From NCBI RefSeq assembly GCF_022808915.1, contig NZ_JAKZFS010000002.1, positions 682,001-746,000 of the forward strand: a DNA stretch of 64,000 nucleotides, given 5' to 3'. Source of the DNA: Fundidesulfovibrio terrae (GTDB lineage Bacteria; Desulfobacterota; Desulfovibrionia; Desulfovibrionales; Desulfovibrionaceae). Every line of letters starts with the position of its first letter. The first letter of the stretch is position 1. Made by a program: the position numbers and the translations under genes. This document shows positions 31,477 through 40,274 of the stretch, in pieces. The notes under the pieces are model-generated. The model did not search any database and was not told the origin of the DNA. It saw nothing but the letters and a program-made list of their open reading frames with translations.

Positions 31477-34164
31477 ATGAAACGCATTCTCCCCAGATTA
31501 TTACTGACTTCGCTTCCGTTGCTGGTTGCATTGCTGTCGTGCGCGTGGAGCGGCTTCTGCTTCGCCGCCCGGCCCTTCTCGGAGCAGCGGTCCGCACGCG
31601 TGCTCGTGCTGCACAGCTTCAGCCCCGGCGTCTACCGGACGGACGGCCTGTCCCGGGGCATCACCGACCAACTGGCCAAGGCCCCCAGGAACATCCAGCA
31701 GATGGTGGTGTACCTGGACGCGTCCATCGTGGGCAAATCCTCCGCGTACCCTTCGTACCTCGAGGGCAAGCTGACCGTGCTCAAGGCCATGCTGGCCGCC
31801 GCGCCCGTGGATGCCGTGCTTCTGACCGACTGGAAGGCCATGGAGTTCTGGGCGGCCAACCATGCCGAATTCAGCCCGGAACTCCCGGTGGTGTATTGCG
31901 GAGTGGGCGACGCCGTCCCACCAGAGCTGCTGTCGCTGGGCCGGGCCACCGGGGTCCTCGAACGGCCCGGATTCGGCGACACCATCCGCGAGGCGACCCG
32001 GCTGTTCCCCAAGGCCGACAAGCTGCTGGTGGTAGGGGAGCGCTCCCTGCACTTCCAGGCCAACCGGGACATGCTCCGGTCCGATCTGGCGCCCTTCGCC
32101 CCCCGGTTGGCGGTGGAGTTCCTGGACGACCTGGAAGTATCCGCCATCGAAAGCCGCCTGGCGCAGCTTGGCCCGGGGTGGGTGGTTTTCGTGGTGGGCC
32201 GCCCCGAGAAGGACGGCAAGCTCCTGGTTCAGTCCGAGGCTGCGTCCAGGCTGGCGGCGGCGAGCCCGGCCCCTGTGTTCACCGCATGGGGGTCGTGGAT
32301 GGGGTTCGGCCCGGTGGGCGGCAAGATCATCCTGCCCGAGGAGCAGGGCGCGGCCGCGGCCCGCCGGGTGATTGAAATCCTGGACGGCAAACCGGTCAAG
32401 GACATCCCCTCCGCCGCGGAAGACAACGGTAGGTTCATGTTCGACTTCAAGGCTTTGGAACGCTTCGGCCTGAGCGAAGCGGAGCTGCCTCAGGGAAGCC
32501 TGGTCCTGAACCGCCCCGCCACGTTGTATGAATCCTACAGGCATCTCGTGTGGATGTACGGACTCATGATGCTTCTGCTCGTGGCCGCATGCTTCCTTCT
32601 GGTGCTCTACATCGTGAACAGGCGACGGATGCAGAACAAGCTGTCGGCCCAGGTCAACTTCGTCCAGTCGCTCATGGAAGCCATGCCCACCCCGGTGTTC
32701 TACAAGGATGTAAAGGGGATATACCAGGGGTGTAACCCGGCATTCGCGGAGTTCATGGGGCTCAGCCCCGAAGAGCTCATCGGGCATTCCGTGTTCGACC
32801 TCTATCCGGAGGAAGAGGCCAACGTCTACAAGGTCAAGGACGACGCCCTGTTCGCGGCGGGTCCGATCCAGATATACGAGTACGAGAAGATGACCCCGGC
32901 GGGCCCTCGCCAGATACGCTTCCACAAGGCGCTCTACCACGACGCGGACCGTAAGGTGGCGGGACTGGTGGGCGTGATCGCGGACATCACCGACCTGCGC
33001 CGGGCCGAGCGCGAGGTGGAAAAGACCCTCAAGTACCTGCAGGCCATCTTCGACTCCTCGCCCTCGACCATGTTCAGCGTGGACGCCGAAGGAAATATCA
33101 CCCACGCCAACGCCCAGGCGCGCACGGCCTGCGGAGAATGCTCCCTCGATCGAGCCCAGGCCACGCTGGCCCATGTGGAGAACCTGCTCGACCACGTCCA
33201 GCGGGCCATCGCCGAGGGCCGGGTCATCACCCTGCCCCGGCGCATCTCCATGGAGAACGGGGCCATGAAGGCCGAGGACGTGATCATCTATCCCCTTGCG
33301 TCGCTGGGGCTGTCCGAGGCGGTGGTGCGCATCGACGACGTCACCGAGCGCCACCGCATGCAGGAACTGCTGGTGCAGTCGGAAAAGATGATGTCCGTGG
33401 GCGGGCTGGCCGCGGGCATGGCCCATGAGATCAACAATCCACTGGGCGGCATCATGCAGAGCGCCCAGGTCATCAGGACCCGGCTGCTCCCGGACCTGCC
33501 GGGCAACTTGAAATCCGCCGGCAAGGCTGGCTGCCCCATGGAGTCCATCCTGGCCTACCTGGAGGACCGGCAGATACCGGAGCTGCTGGACGGGTTGCGC
33601 GATTCGGCCCGGCGCGCGGCCGGAATCGTCTCCAACATGCTGGAGTTCAGCAAACGCAGCTCCTCGGCGTGGCTGCCGGTGGACGTGAACGCGGTGGTGG
33701 AGAAGGCCGTGGACCTGTGCCTGCAGGACTACAACCTCTCCGAACGCTACGATTTCAAGCGCATCGAGATCAGGCGCGAATTCGACTCGCAGACGCTCAG
33801 TGTCCCATGCTCCGGGCCGCAGATCCAGCAGGTGGTGTTCAACCTCCTGCGCAACGCCGCCCAGGCCATGGCCCAAGCGCAGACGCCCGGACCGGCCATC
33901 GTCGTGCGCACGCGCAGCGACGGCGAATGCGCCATCATCGAGGTGGAGGACAACGGGCCGGGCATGGACGAAAGCACCCGGCGCAAGGTGTTCGAACCGT
34001 TCTTCACCACCAAGAGTCCCGGCCAGGGCACGGGACTCGGGCTTTCGGTGTCCTACTTCATCGTCCACGAAAACCATGGGGGCGAGATCGAGGTGGAGTC
34101 CGAGCCCGGGCGGGGAGCCAGGTTCCTGGTGAAGCTGCCGCTGCGCGGACGGCGCTGCTTTTAA
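31477..34164 (+). CDS. Histidine kinase with extracytoplasmic ABC-type substrate-binding sensor and PAS domains
   Basis: This 895-aa kinase starts at ATG 31477 with a signal-anchor (LLLTSLPLLVALLS). Residues about 45-330 resemble the ABC_sub_bind fold (VLVLHSFSPGVYRTD, DAVLLTDWKAMEFW). One TM lies near 355-380, followed by two PAS-type regions (about 400-515 and 520-620), HisKA with His650 (GMAHEINNP) and HATPase_c (EDNGPGMDE, GTGLGLS). No receiver is fused. The kinase module, including the unusual AGCP-containing insert after the H-box, is shared with the ethylene-receptor-like kinase at 15791. A PilZ-like gene starts 66 bp downstream. The ligand is unknown. Confidence 0.92.
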   Translation: MKRILPRLLLTSLPLLVALLSCAWSGFCFAARPFSEQRSARVLVLHSFSPGVYRTDGLSRGITDQLAKAPRNIQQMVVYLDASIVGKSSAYPSYLEGKLTVLKAMLAAAPVDAVLLTDWKAMEFWAANHAEFSPELPVVYCGVGDAVPPELLSLGRATGVLERPGFGDTIREATRLFPKADKLLVVGERSLHFQANRDMLRSDLAPFAPRLAVEFLDDLEVSAIESRLAQLGPGWVVFVVGRPEKDGKLLVQSEAASRLAAASPAPVFTAWGSWMGFGPVGGKIILPEEQGAAAARRVIEILDGKPVKDIPSAAEDNGRFMFDFKALERFGLSEAELPQGSLVLNRPATLYESYRHLVWMYGLMMLLLVAACFLLVLYIVNRRRMQNKLSAQVNFVQSLMEAMPTPVFYKDVKGIYQGCNPAFAEFMGLSPEELIGHSVFDLYPEEEANVYKVKDDALFAAGPIQIYEYEKMTPAGPRQIRFHKALYHDADRKVAGLVGVIADITDLRRAEREVEKTLKYLQAIFDSSPSTMFSVDAEGNITHANAQARTACGECSLDRAQATLAHVENLLDHVQRAIAEGRVITLPRRISMENGAMKAEDVIIYPLASLGLSEAVVRIDDVTERHRMQELLVQSEKMMSVGGLAAGMAHEINNPLGGIMQSAQVIRTRLLPDLPGNLKSAGKAGCPMESILAYLEDRQIPELLDGLRDSARRAAGIVSNMLEFSKRSSSAWLPVDVNAVVEKAVDLCLQDYNLSERYDFKRIEIRREFDSQTLSVPCSGPQIQQVVFNLLRNAAQAMAQAQTPGPAIVVRTRSDGECAIIEVEDNGPGMDESTRRKVFEPFFTTKSPGQGTGLGLSVSYFIVHENHGGEIEVESEPGRGARFLVKLPLRGRRCF

Positions 34165-34230
34165 CGCCTTCGGCCTTGCCCGCGGCCGCGATTTCAGGCT
34201 ATCGTCCGTAAAATCCTCAACCGGGCGGGC

Positions 34231-34896
34231 ATGATGGAACCACTTCTCGGATACGATGGCGGCAGGGAAATCTTCAAGATGCTGCCTCCCGGGCAGCCGA
34301 TGCTTTTTCAGTTCCCGCTCCAGCAAGGCCGGTACAAGACCTCCTACGTGGGCATGATCGCCCAGGAGTCGGTCATTCTGCAATTGCCGCTCAATCCCGG
34401 CATAACCCAACTGCTCGCGGGCGCGTACGCAGTGGTGGTGCGCTTCGTCCACGACGGCCAGGCCTACGGATTCGAAACCCGGTTCCTCGCGGCCATTCGC
34501 AAGCCGGCCCCCCTGCTGTTCCTGAACTACCCAAGCAGCGTCCACCAGGTGAAGCTGCGCGAATGCGAACGGCTGACCATCCTGGAGAAAGCCGTGCTCA
34601 CCGTCGGCGAGGAAACCCTGGAAGGGGTGATGACCGACATCGGATGCGGGGGCTGCAGGGTCAAGCTGCCGCGCAATGAAAAGACCCTGGCGCTGGTCGA
34701 AGGCACGCAATCGGTGGTGGAGTTCGGTCTTTTCCTGGATGAGCGGATGACGCTCACTCTCAGGAGCACGATCCTGCATATCGACGCCAACGGGGGCAAA
34801 GTGAAATGCCGTCTATCTTTCTCCAGAGATCAGGAGGAGGAACTGTCGCGGCTGGCAATATTTTTGCAGAGTCTCATCAAGCTGCTGCGCGAATGA
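34231..34896 (+). CDS. PilZ-type (YcgR-like) protein 1
   Basis: This 221-aa protein has an N-terminal YcgR-like beta domain and a C-terminal PilZ-type half. The expected basic motif is degenerate (KLRECERL), followed by DIGCGGCRV, which corresponds to the D/N-x-S-x-x-G signature with Cys in place of Ser. YcgR-like proteins bind cyclic di-GMP and act on flagellar motors or surface processes. Because the motif is altered, c-di-GMP binding may be weak or lost. A second PilZ-type gene follows 60 bp later, suggesting a pair with different affinities. Confidence 0.72.
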   Translation: MMEPLLGYDGGREIFKMLPPGQPMLFQFPLQQGRYKTSYVGMIAQESVILQLPLNPGITQLLAGAYAVVVRFVHDGQAYGFETRFLAAIRKPAPLLFLNYPSSVHQVKLRECERLTILEKAVLTVGEETLEGVMTDIGCGGCRVKLPRNEKTLALVEGTQSVVEFGLFLDERMTLTLRSTILHIDANGGKVKCRLSFSRDQEEELSRLAIFLQSLIKLLRE

Positions 34897-34956
34897 CGCA
34901 TTGACCGGCAGGGCCGGGCTCGTGTAGCAGCAGGCGAAAGCTGCAGTGAAACGGGC

Positions 34957-35820
34957 ATGATACTCGATCTGTTCAAAAAGAAGGAATCGTCCCTCGACGG
35001 CGCCTCGCAAGAGGTGTTGGACCAGGCCATGGTCCAACGGTCCAAGATGGACATCGTGTTCGAGGGGAACGTCACCACCCTCAAGGGCTTGAGCTGCGCG
35101 CTGAACACCGTCGGCAAGGAAAGCCTGTTCCTGGACGTCTACGGCATCGACAAGCCCGGCAATTTCGCGGGCCGCTATTTCAGTTGCTATTTCCGCATCC
35201 GGGAAGGCAAGGCGGGCGTCGGATTCTACGGCTTCCGCTCCAAGGTGGAGGCGGTGCGCCAGGCCAAGAACGGCGGCATCGTGTTCGTGGCCTCACTGCC
35301 CGCCCGGGTCGAGCGCTCCCAGCGCAGGCGCAGCATGCGCGTGCGCCCGGCGCTCTCCTGGTTCGACGAGATCATGTTCTGGAAGGGCGCCAAGCTCGAC
35401 GCCCCGGACGAGGACAAGATCCTCCTGGGCTTGCGGGAACTCAACCAGGGCAAGCTCTGCCGCCTGGAGAACATGTCCGCCGGGGGGGTTGGGCTGCACC
35501 TTGACCGGGAATTCTGCCGCCAGTCGGAATTTTGTCCCAACACCCAGGACGAGTTCACCCTCTACATCCGCTTCGCCCAGGACATCCGCAACCAGCCGCG
35601 CGAGTTGTGGCTCTCAGGCCGGGCGGTCCGCGTTCTGGAGGACCACGTCTCCAAGGATCTGGAAGTCGGGGTGGAGTTCAAGTCCGTGGGCCGCAAGAAC
35701 CCGGCCTCGGGCGAGATCGAGTGGATCGCCATCCAGGACAACGTGGCCGAGGAGCTGATCACCCGGGTTTTTGAATGGCACGCCGCGCTCTGCCGCGAAC
35801 GCGGCGGGCAGGACTTGTAG
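34957..35820 (+). CDS. PilZ-type (YcgR-like) protein 2
   Basis: This 287-aa protein has a two-domain YcgR-like layout. The linker contains an Arg-rich c-di-GMP-binding motif (RSQRRRSMRVRP), and ENMSAGGVGL matches the N-x-S-x-x-G element, so this copy should bind c-di-GMP. The N-terminal start is lysine-rich (FKKKES). It follows the first PilZ-type gene in the same direction and probably shares its transcript. A flagellar-brake or surface-motility role fits the many chemoreceptors in this window, but no flagellar gene is present here. Confidence 0.8.
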   Translation: MILDLFKKKESSLDGASQEVLDQAMVQRSKMDIVFEGNVTTLKGLSCALNTVGKESLFLDVYGIDKPGNFAGRYFSCYFRIREGKAGVGFYGFRSKVEAVRQAKNGGIVFVASLPARVERSQRRRSMRVRPALSWFDEIMFWKGAKLDAPDEDKILLGLRELNQGKLCRLENMSAGGVGLHLDREFCRQSEFCPNTQDEFTLYIRFAQDIRNQPRELWLSGRAVRVLEDHVSKDLEVGVEFKSVGRKNPASGEIEWIAIQDNVAEELITRVFEWHAALCRERGGQDL

Positions 35821-36003
35821 AGCCCCAGCCCTGTCCTGAGCTTCCCGGCGCGGTCGCGGCGCCGTTTCCCGGAACCCGGCCGCCTGGTCCGTCCGGTGCT
35901 TCCCCTGCCTCCGTCGTGTGTGCGGGTGTCCGCATCCGCAACTGCAACATGCTGTTATCGCTAGCCAATTCCAGAGATGTCCGTGCCGGGTGAGCCTCGC
36001 GCG

Positions 36004-36020
36004 GGGTCCCTTGGAATCAC
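36004..36020. repeat. Fragment of the intergenic repeat family
   Basis: GGGTCCCTTGGAATCAC matches half of the elements at 11023 and 27319 with small changes. It sits in the 284-bp gap 35821-36104, in which I see no gene. This looks like a decayed or partial copy. Confidence 0.4.
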
Positions 36021-36104
36021 TCGACTTTTTTCCTACCCACATTGCACGCCGACGCGAGATGGTCTAATAAGCAGCGTAAGACACCGCCAGGAGGCGCATT
36101 CGCC

Positions 36105-36305
36105 ATGAACATGCAAGAGATTCGCGAGAAGGCCAAGGGGCTCGACTTGAAAGTGGCCGTGGGCTGGACCAAGATCACGGCCGTCCGGGCCATCCAGACC
36201 GCCGAGGGGTTCGAGCCCTGTTTCGGGCGCGGCCTCTACGACGTGTGCGGCCAGCCTGACTGCTGTTTCCGTCCCGACTGCGAGAAGATCCCCGGGGAGA
36301 AATGA
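36105..36305 (+). CDS. Small Cys-rich SAP-like protein
   Basis: This 66-aa protein starts at ATG 36105 with caggagg 10 bp upstream. The N-terminal half (MQEIREKAKGLDLKV, then TKITAVRAIQTAEG) resembles a SAP-type helix-extended-helix, a motif often tied to nucleic acid binding. The C-terminal half holds five cysteines (39, 48, 53, 54, 59) in a pattern that could bind a metal. Similar short proteins are common in Desulfovibrio-type genomes; their function is not known. It is convergent with a rubredoxin gene 20 bp away. Confidence 0.75.
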   Translation: MNMQEIREKAKGLDLKVAVGWTKITAVRAIQTAEGFEPCFGRGLYDVCGQPDCCFRPDCEKIPGEK

Positions 36306-36325
36306 TTCCGGCGTCGCCGGAGGAC

Positions 36326-36547
36326 CTATTCGGGAACCGGGCAGACCACCTCCTGGGTGGAGCCGGGACCGGCAACGGGACGGAAGCAGCGCTTGCCCGC
36401 CCCGCACACCGGGCATTTCCATTCATCCGGGAGGTCCACGAAGGCCGTGCCGGCGACGATTTTCCCCTTGCGATCCCCCCGGTCGGGGTCGTACACGTAG
36501 CCACAGTTTGTGGTTTGGCAACGCCACATGTCTTCGGGTCTGGCCAT
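36326..36547 (-). CDS. Rubredoxin, type II (CX4C)
   Basis: This 73-aa one-iron electron carrier has C10-X4-C15-G-Y and C45-P-V-C48-G as iron ligands. The first pair has two extra residues compared with the usual CX2C, the feature of the Rd2-type rubredoxin described in Desulfovibrio desulfuricans. A C-terminal extension of about 20 aa with two more cysteines (54, 69) follows. Start ATG 36547 has gaggag upstream. Likely roles are oxygen or reactive-oxygen detoxification or other one-electron transfer. Confidence 0.92.
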   Translation of the reverse strand: MARPEDMWRCQTTNCGYVYDPDRGDRKGKIVAGTAFVDLPDEWKCPVCGAGKRCFRPVAGPGSTQEVVCPVPE

Positions 36548-36621
36548 GTATCTGCTCCTCGGGTCGTGTGTAGTGGGGCTTTAAACGGCTTTATCTCACC
36601 CGGAGCGGGATATATAGTCGT

Positions 36622-37752
36622 ATGACTCTGATCATCGCGATTCGCAATCTTCTGCACGACAAGGTGCGCCTTGTCGTTACGCTGACCGGCGTGGTCTTCG
36701 CTGTGGTGCTCATTGCGGTGCAGGGGGGGCTCTTCGTAGGCTTCACTTCTGCCACGTCCACCATCATCGACAACACGGACGCCGACATCTGGATCTGCGC
36801 GCGCGGCATGCGCAACTTCGATATCACCTCCCCCTTGCCGGCCGGTGACTATTACCGTGCCCAGTCCACTCCGGGCGTGCTGGTGGTGCGGCGCATGGTG
36901 GCGCAGTTCGCCAACTGGAAGAAGCCCGACGGGGGCACGGAGAGCGTGGAAGTGGTGGGTTATGAGCTTCCGGGCGGGATAGGCAAGCCCTGGAACGTGG
37001 TGGAGGGCAGCGCCGAGAGCCTGAACCTGACCGACACCGTGGTCATCGACGAGGTCTACCGGGCCAAGCTCGGGGTGAAGCGGCTCGGGGACACGGTGGA
37101 GGTCAACGGACACCGCCTGCGCGTCGTGGCCTTCACCCGGGGCATCCGCTCCTTCACCACGTCGCCTTGGATCTTTTGTTCCCTGCCCATCGCCCAGACC
37201 GTGACCAACATGCGCGAGAGCAAGTTCTCCTACCTGATGGTCAAGGTCGCACCGGGCCACTCCGTGGAATCCGTGCGCCGGGGGCTTCTGGCCCACATGG
37301 ACGGCGTGGATGTGTACACGCGCAAGGAATTCTCCCACAAAACGCAGGAATACTGGATGTTCACCACCGGGGCGGGAATCGCGCTCCTCATCGCCGCCGC
37401 CCTGGGGCTGGTGGTGGGCGTGGTGGTGGTGGCCCAGACCCTCTACGCCACCACCATGGACCACCTGGCCGAATTCGGCACCCTGCGGGCCATGGGCGCG
37501 AGCAACTGGTACATCTACCACATCATCATCATCCAGGCCCTGGCCAGCGCCTTCGCGGGCTACGGCCTGGGCATCTGCATCAGCTACGTGCTGGTGGGCC
37601 TGGCCGAGAAGGGCGGCGCCTCCATCATCCTGCCTTTCTGGCTGGCGGCGAGCCTGTTCGTGATCACGGTCTGCATGTGCGTGGGCGCGGCGGTCATTTC
37701 CATCAACAAGGTCACCCGGCTCGATCCGGTGATGGTGTTCAAGGGGCGCTGA
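36622..37752 (+). CDS. ABC efflux permease, FtsX/DevC-like
   Basis: This 376-aa permease has an N-terminal TM (about 15-40), a large periplasmic domain (MacB-PCD-like, containing DADIWICARGMRNFD) and three C-terminal TM helices (about 250-370) of the FtsX type. Together with the ATPase and membrane-fusion genes that follow (1 bp gap, then 4-bp overlap), it forms a DevBCA/MacAB-like exporter. In cyanobacteria DevBCA exports glycolipids. Substrate here is unknown, and no outer-membrane TolC gene is adjacent. Confidence 0.9.
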   Translation: MTLIIAIRNLLHDKVRLVVTLTGVVFAVVLIAVQGGLFVGFTSATSTIIDNTDADIWICARGMRNFDITSPLPAGDYYRAQSTPGVLVVRRMVAQFANWKKPDGGTESVEVVGYELPGGIGKPWNVVEGSAESLNLTDTVVIDEVYRAKLGVKRLGDTVEVNGHRLRVVAFTRGIRSFTTSPWIFCSLPIAQTVTNMRESKFSYLMVKVAPGHSVESVRRGLLAHMDGVDVYTRKEFSHKTQEYWMFTTGAGIALLIAAALGLVVGVVVVAQTLYATTMDHLAEFGTLRAMGASNWYIYHIIIIQALASAFAGYGLGICISYVLVGLAEKGGASIILPFWLAASLFVITVCMCVGAAVISINKVTRLDPVMVFKGR

Positions 37753-37753
37753 C

Positions 37754-38455
37754 ATGGCGGCGAACGGCGATTCGGCCATCTCGGTGCGCGGCCTGTCCAA
37801 GGCGTTCGGCGCGGGCCAGGCCAGGACCGTGGCCCTGGACGCGGTGGACCTGGACGTACATCCGGGCGAGCTGGTCCTGCTCATGGGGCCGTCGGGCAGC
37901 GGCAAGACCACGCTTCTGTCAATCATGGGCTGCATCCTGCGTCCCGACGCGGGCAGCGTGGCCATCCGGGGCCAGGAGATCGTGGGCCTGCCCGAGGCCA
38001 AGCTGTGCGCTGTGCGCCTGGGCCACATCGGCTTCATCTTCCAGAACTACAACCTGTTCCCCACCCTGAAGGCCGCCGAGAACGTGATGGTGGCCTTGGA
38101 CCTCAAGGGCGTGAAGAAGCACGAGGCCCGGGAAAGGTCCCGCGAGGTCATGGAGGCGGTGGGGCTCGGGGACAAGCTCGAAAGCCTTCCTGAGGACCTC
38201 TCCGGCGGCCAGAAGCAGCGCCTGGCCATCGCCCGCGCCCTGGCCGGGGACCCGGAGATCATCCTGGCGGACGAACCCACGGCGGCCCTGGACTCGGTCA
38301 ACGGGCGCATGGTCATAGAACTTCTGCGCGGCCTGGCGCTCAAGCGCGGACGGTGCGTGGTGGTCGTCACCCACGACAACCGCATCCTCGACTTCGCCGA
38401 CCGGATCGTGCACATAGAGGACGGACGGCTCAACGTCTCGGAGGCCCAGTCATGA
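37754..38455 (+). CDS. ABC efflux ATPase, DevA/LolD-like
   Basis: This 233-aa ATPase has Walker A (GPSGSGKT, near residue 42), signature LSGGQKQR, and Walker B IILADEPTAAL with the typical LolD/MacB extension. It starts 1 bp after the permease stop and ends inside the ATG of the fusion-protein gene. It energises the DevC-like permease. Confidence 0.94.
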   Translation: MAANGDSAISVRGLSKAFGAGQARTVALDAVDLDVHPGELVLLMGPSGSGKTTLLSIMGCILRPDAGSVAIRGQEIVGLPEAKLCAVRLGHIGFIFQNYNLFPTLKAAENVMVALDLKGVKKHEARERSREVMEAVGLGDKLESLPEDLSGGQKQRLAIARALAGDPEIILADEPTAALDSVNGRMVIELLRGLALKRGRCVVVVTHDNRILDFADRIVHIEDGRLNVSEAQS

Positions 38456-39468
38456 TCCGGACACTTGCGGTGCTGGCCTGCGTGGCGGGCACCTTGATCA
38501 ATCCTGTCGCCGCTCTCAACGAAGAGGCAGTGGTCAGCCGCATCCCGCAGGAGGGCAAGTGGGTGGCCGCCGCCGGCCGCGTCGAGCCCGTGAGCGAGGA
38601 GATGCGCCTGGGCTTCGACATTCCCGGCAAGATCCGCGAGGTCTTCGTCGAGGAAGGCGACACCGTGCGCAAGGGCCAGGTTGTGGCCCGGCTGGTGGAC
38701 GACGACATCCAGGCCCGGCTGGGCCAGGCCCAGGCCAACGTGAGGGTGTACAAGGCCGCGCTGGACAAGGTCGTGGTCGGAGCGCGCCCCATGGAACGGG
38801 CCGAGTCGGCCCAGGCCTTCCGGGAGGCCAGGCACGTGATGCACAACGCCCAGTTGGAGTATGAGCGCCGGGCCAAGCTGGTGGCCCAGGGAGTGATTTC
38901 GCGCGAGGAGGCCGACCGGTCCGAAAAGGATTTTCTGGTGGCCCAGCAGGAGGCCAACCGGGCCAGGGAGCGCTTCCACCTGGTGGACGATCCCACCCGC
39001 GAGGAGGACGTGCGCCGCGCCGAAGCCGAATACTCCCAGGCGCTGGCCCAGCTGGAAGAGGCCCAGGCGTTCGTGGACAAGGCCCTGGTCCATTCGCCCA
39101 TAGACGGCGTGGTGCTGCGCAAGCACCGCCGCGCGGGCGAGATGGTCTCCACCAACTTCGACACCCCCGTGGCCACTGTGGGGGACGTCTCCACCCTTCG
39201 CGTACGAGCCGACGTGGACGAGAAGGACGTGGCCAAGGTGAAGGTGGGGCAGAGGGCCTACGCGGTTGCCGACGCCTATGGCGACAAGCGCTTCGAGGGC
39301 AAGGTGATCCGCATCGCCCGCATGCTCGGGCGAAAGAACGTGCGCACCGACGATCCGGCGGAGCGCATGGACACCAAGGTACTGGAGACCCTGATCGAGT
39401 TCGCGCCGGGCACGTCCCTTCCCGTGGGGATGCGCATGGACGTGTTCATCCTGCTGGACGGGCAGTAA
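38452..39468 (+). CDS. Periplasmic membrane-fusion protein, HlyD/DevB-like
   Basis: This 338-aa protein starts at ATG 38452, overlapping the ATPase stop by 4 bp. It has a signal sequence (LAVLACVAGTLINPVAA), a lipoyl/barrel-sandwich half (PGKIREVFVEEGDTVRKGQVVARL), a long alpha-hairpin (about 80-205), the second lipoyl half (VHSPIDGVVLRKHRRAGEMV) and a beta-barrel domain. It bridges the ABC permease to an outer-membrane channel. The complete DevC-DevA-DevB order is in one operon. Confidence 0.92.
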   Translation: MIRTLAVLACVAGTLINPVAALNEEAVVSRIPQEGKWVAAAGRVEPVSEEMRLGFDIPGKIREVFVEEGDTVRKGQVVARLVDDDIQARLGQAQANVRVYKAALDKVVVGARPMERAESAQAFREARHVMHNAQLEYERRAKLVAQGVISREEADRSEKDFLVAQQEANRARERFHLVDDPTREEDVRRAEAEYSQALAQLEEAQAFVDKALVHSPIDGVVLRKHRRAGEMVSTNFDTPVATVGDVSTLRVRADVDEKDVAKVKVGQRAYAVADAYGDKRFEGKVIRIARMLGRKNVRTDDPAERMDTKVLETLIEFAPGTSLPVGMRMDVFILLDGQ

Positions 39469-39565
39469 GTCCTCTGCCGTATTCGGACTTGCGCGCGGGC
39501 CGGGCAATCCTTATGTATCCACCCGGCCGCGATGCTTCGCTGCCCAATCCATCCGAGGTCAGTTC

Positions 39566-40219
39566 ATGGAAATCTTGAGCCAGTTCATCTGGATGCTCGG
39601 CCACGTCAAGGAAGCGCTGGAGCAGATCGTCACCAACTACGGCGCCTGGGCCTACCTGGTGCTTTTCCTGGTGATCTTCTGCGAGACGGGGCTTGTGGTG
39701 ACGCCCTTCCTGCCAGGCGATTCGCTCCTGTTCATCATCGGCGCGTTCTGCGGCGCGGGCAGCCTGGACCCGGTGCTGACCGTCGGCCTTCTCATGGCGG
39801 CGGCGATCATGGGCGACAACACCAACTATTGGATCGGGCGCACGCTCGGCCCCGCGGTGTTCAAGCGCGAGGACAGCAAGCTGCTCAACAAGAAGCACCT
39901 GGAGAAGACCCACGCCTTCTACGAGAAGCACGGCGGCAAAACCATCGTGATCGCGCGCTTCATGCCCATCGTGCGGACCTTCGCGCCGTTCGTGGCGGGC
40001 ATCGGCAAGATGAGCTACGCCAAATTCCTGTCGTTCTCCATCGGCGGGGGCATGCTGTGGATCGGCGGGCTCATCGGCCTGGGCTACTTCGTGGGCGACC
40101 TGCCGCTGGTGAAGAACAACTTCAACAAGGTGATCTACCTGATCGTCTTCGTGTCCATCCTGCCGGGCATCATCGAATTCCTCAAGGCCAAGCGCGCCGC
40201 CTGCCGGGCCACGCGCTAG
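39566..40219 (+). CDS. DedA family membrane protein
   Basis: This 217-aa integral membrane protein has the DedA/SNARE-associated signature: FCETGLVVTPFLPGDSLLF, GDNTNYWIGR and GKTIVIARFMPIVRTFAPFVAG. The conserved Glu, Asp and Arg residues are all present. DedA proteins take part in membrane homeostasis, including recycling of lipid carriers such as undecaprenyl phosphate. Ribosome site is gaggt. A terminator follows directly. Confidence 0.95.
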   Translation: MEILSQFIWMLGHVKEALEQIVTNYGAWAYLVLFLVIFCETGLVVTPFLPGDSLLFIIGAFCGAGSLDPVLTVGLLMAAAIMGDNTNYWIGRTLGPAVFKREDSKLLNKKHLEKTHAFYEKHGGKTIVIARFMPIVRTFAPFVAGIGKMSYAKFLSFSIGGGMLWIGGLIGLGYFVGDLPLVKNNFNKVIYLIVFVSILPGIIEFLKAKRAACRATR

Positions 40220-40241
40220 CCTTTCTCTCTCATAGAAACGC

Positions 40242-40272
40242 AAAAGGCCGCCCGAGAGGGCGGCCTTTTCGT
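40242..40272. terminator. Bidirectional intrinsic terminator
   Basis: A perfect 12-bp stem (40242-40253 with 40258-40269, loop GAGA) has four T residues on either strand. It separates the convergent DedA gene and glycosyltransferase gene. Confidence 0.93.
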
Positions 40273-40274
40273 GT

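Noticed and set aside
31501-34779. 1092-codon minus-strand frame opposite the sensor kinase
   Set aside because: Antisense shadow of the GC-rich kinase gene; no recognisable domain or ribosome site.
35821-36104. Small frame at 35775-35993 in the gap after the PilZ-type genes
   Set aside because: It lacks a ribosome site, overlaps the end of the PilZ gene in another frame, and has low-complexity composition.
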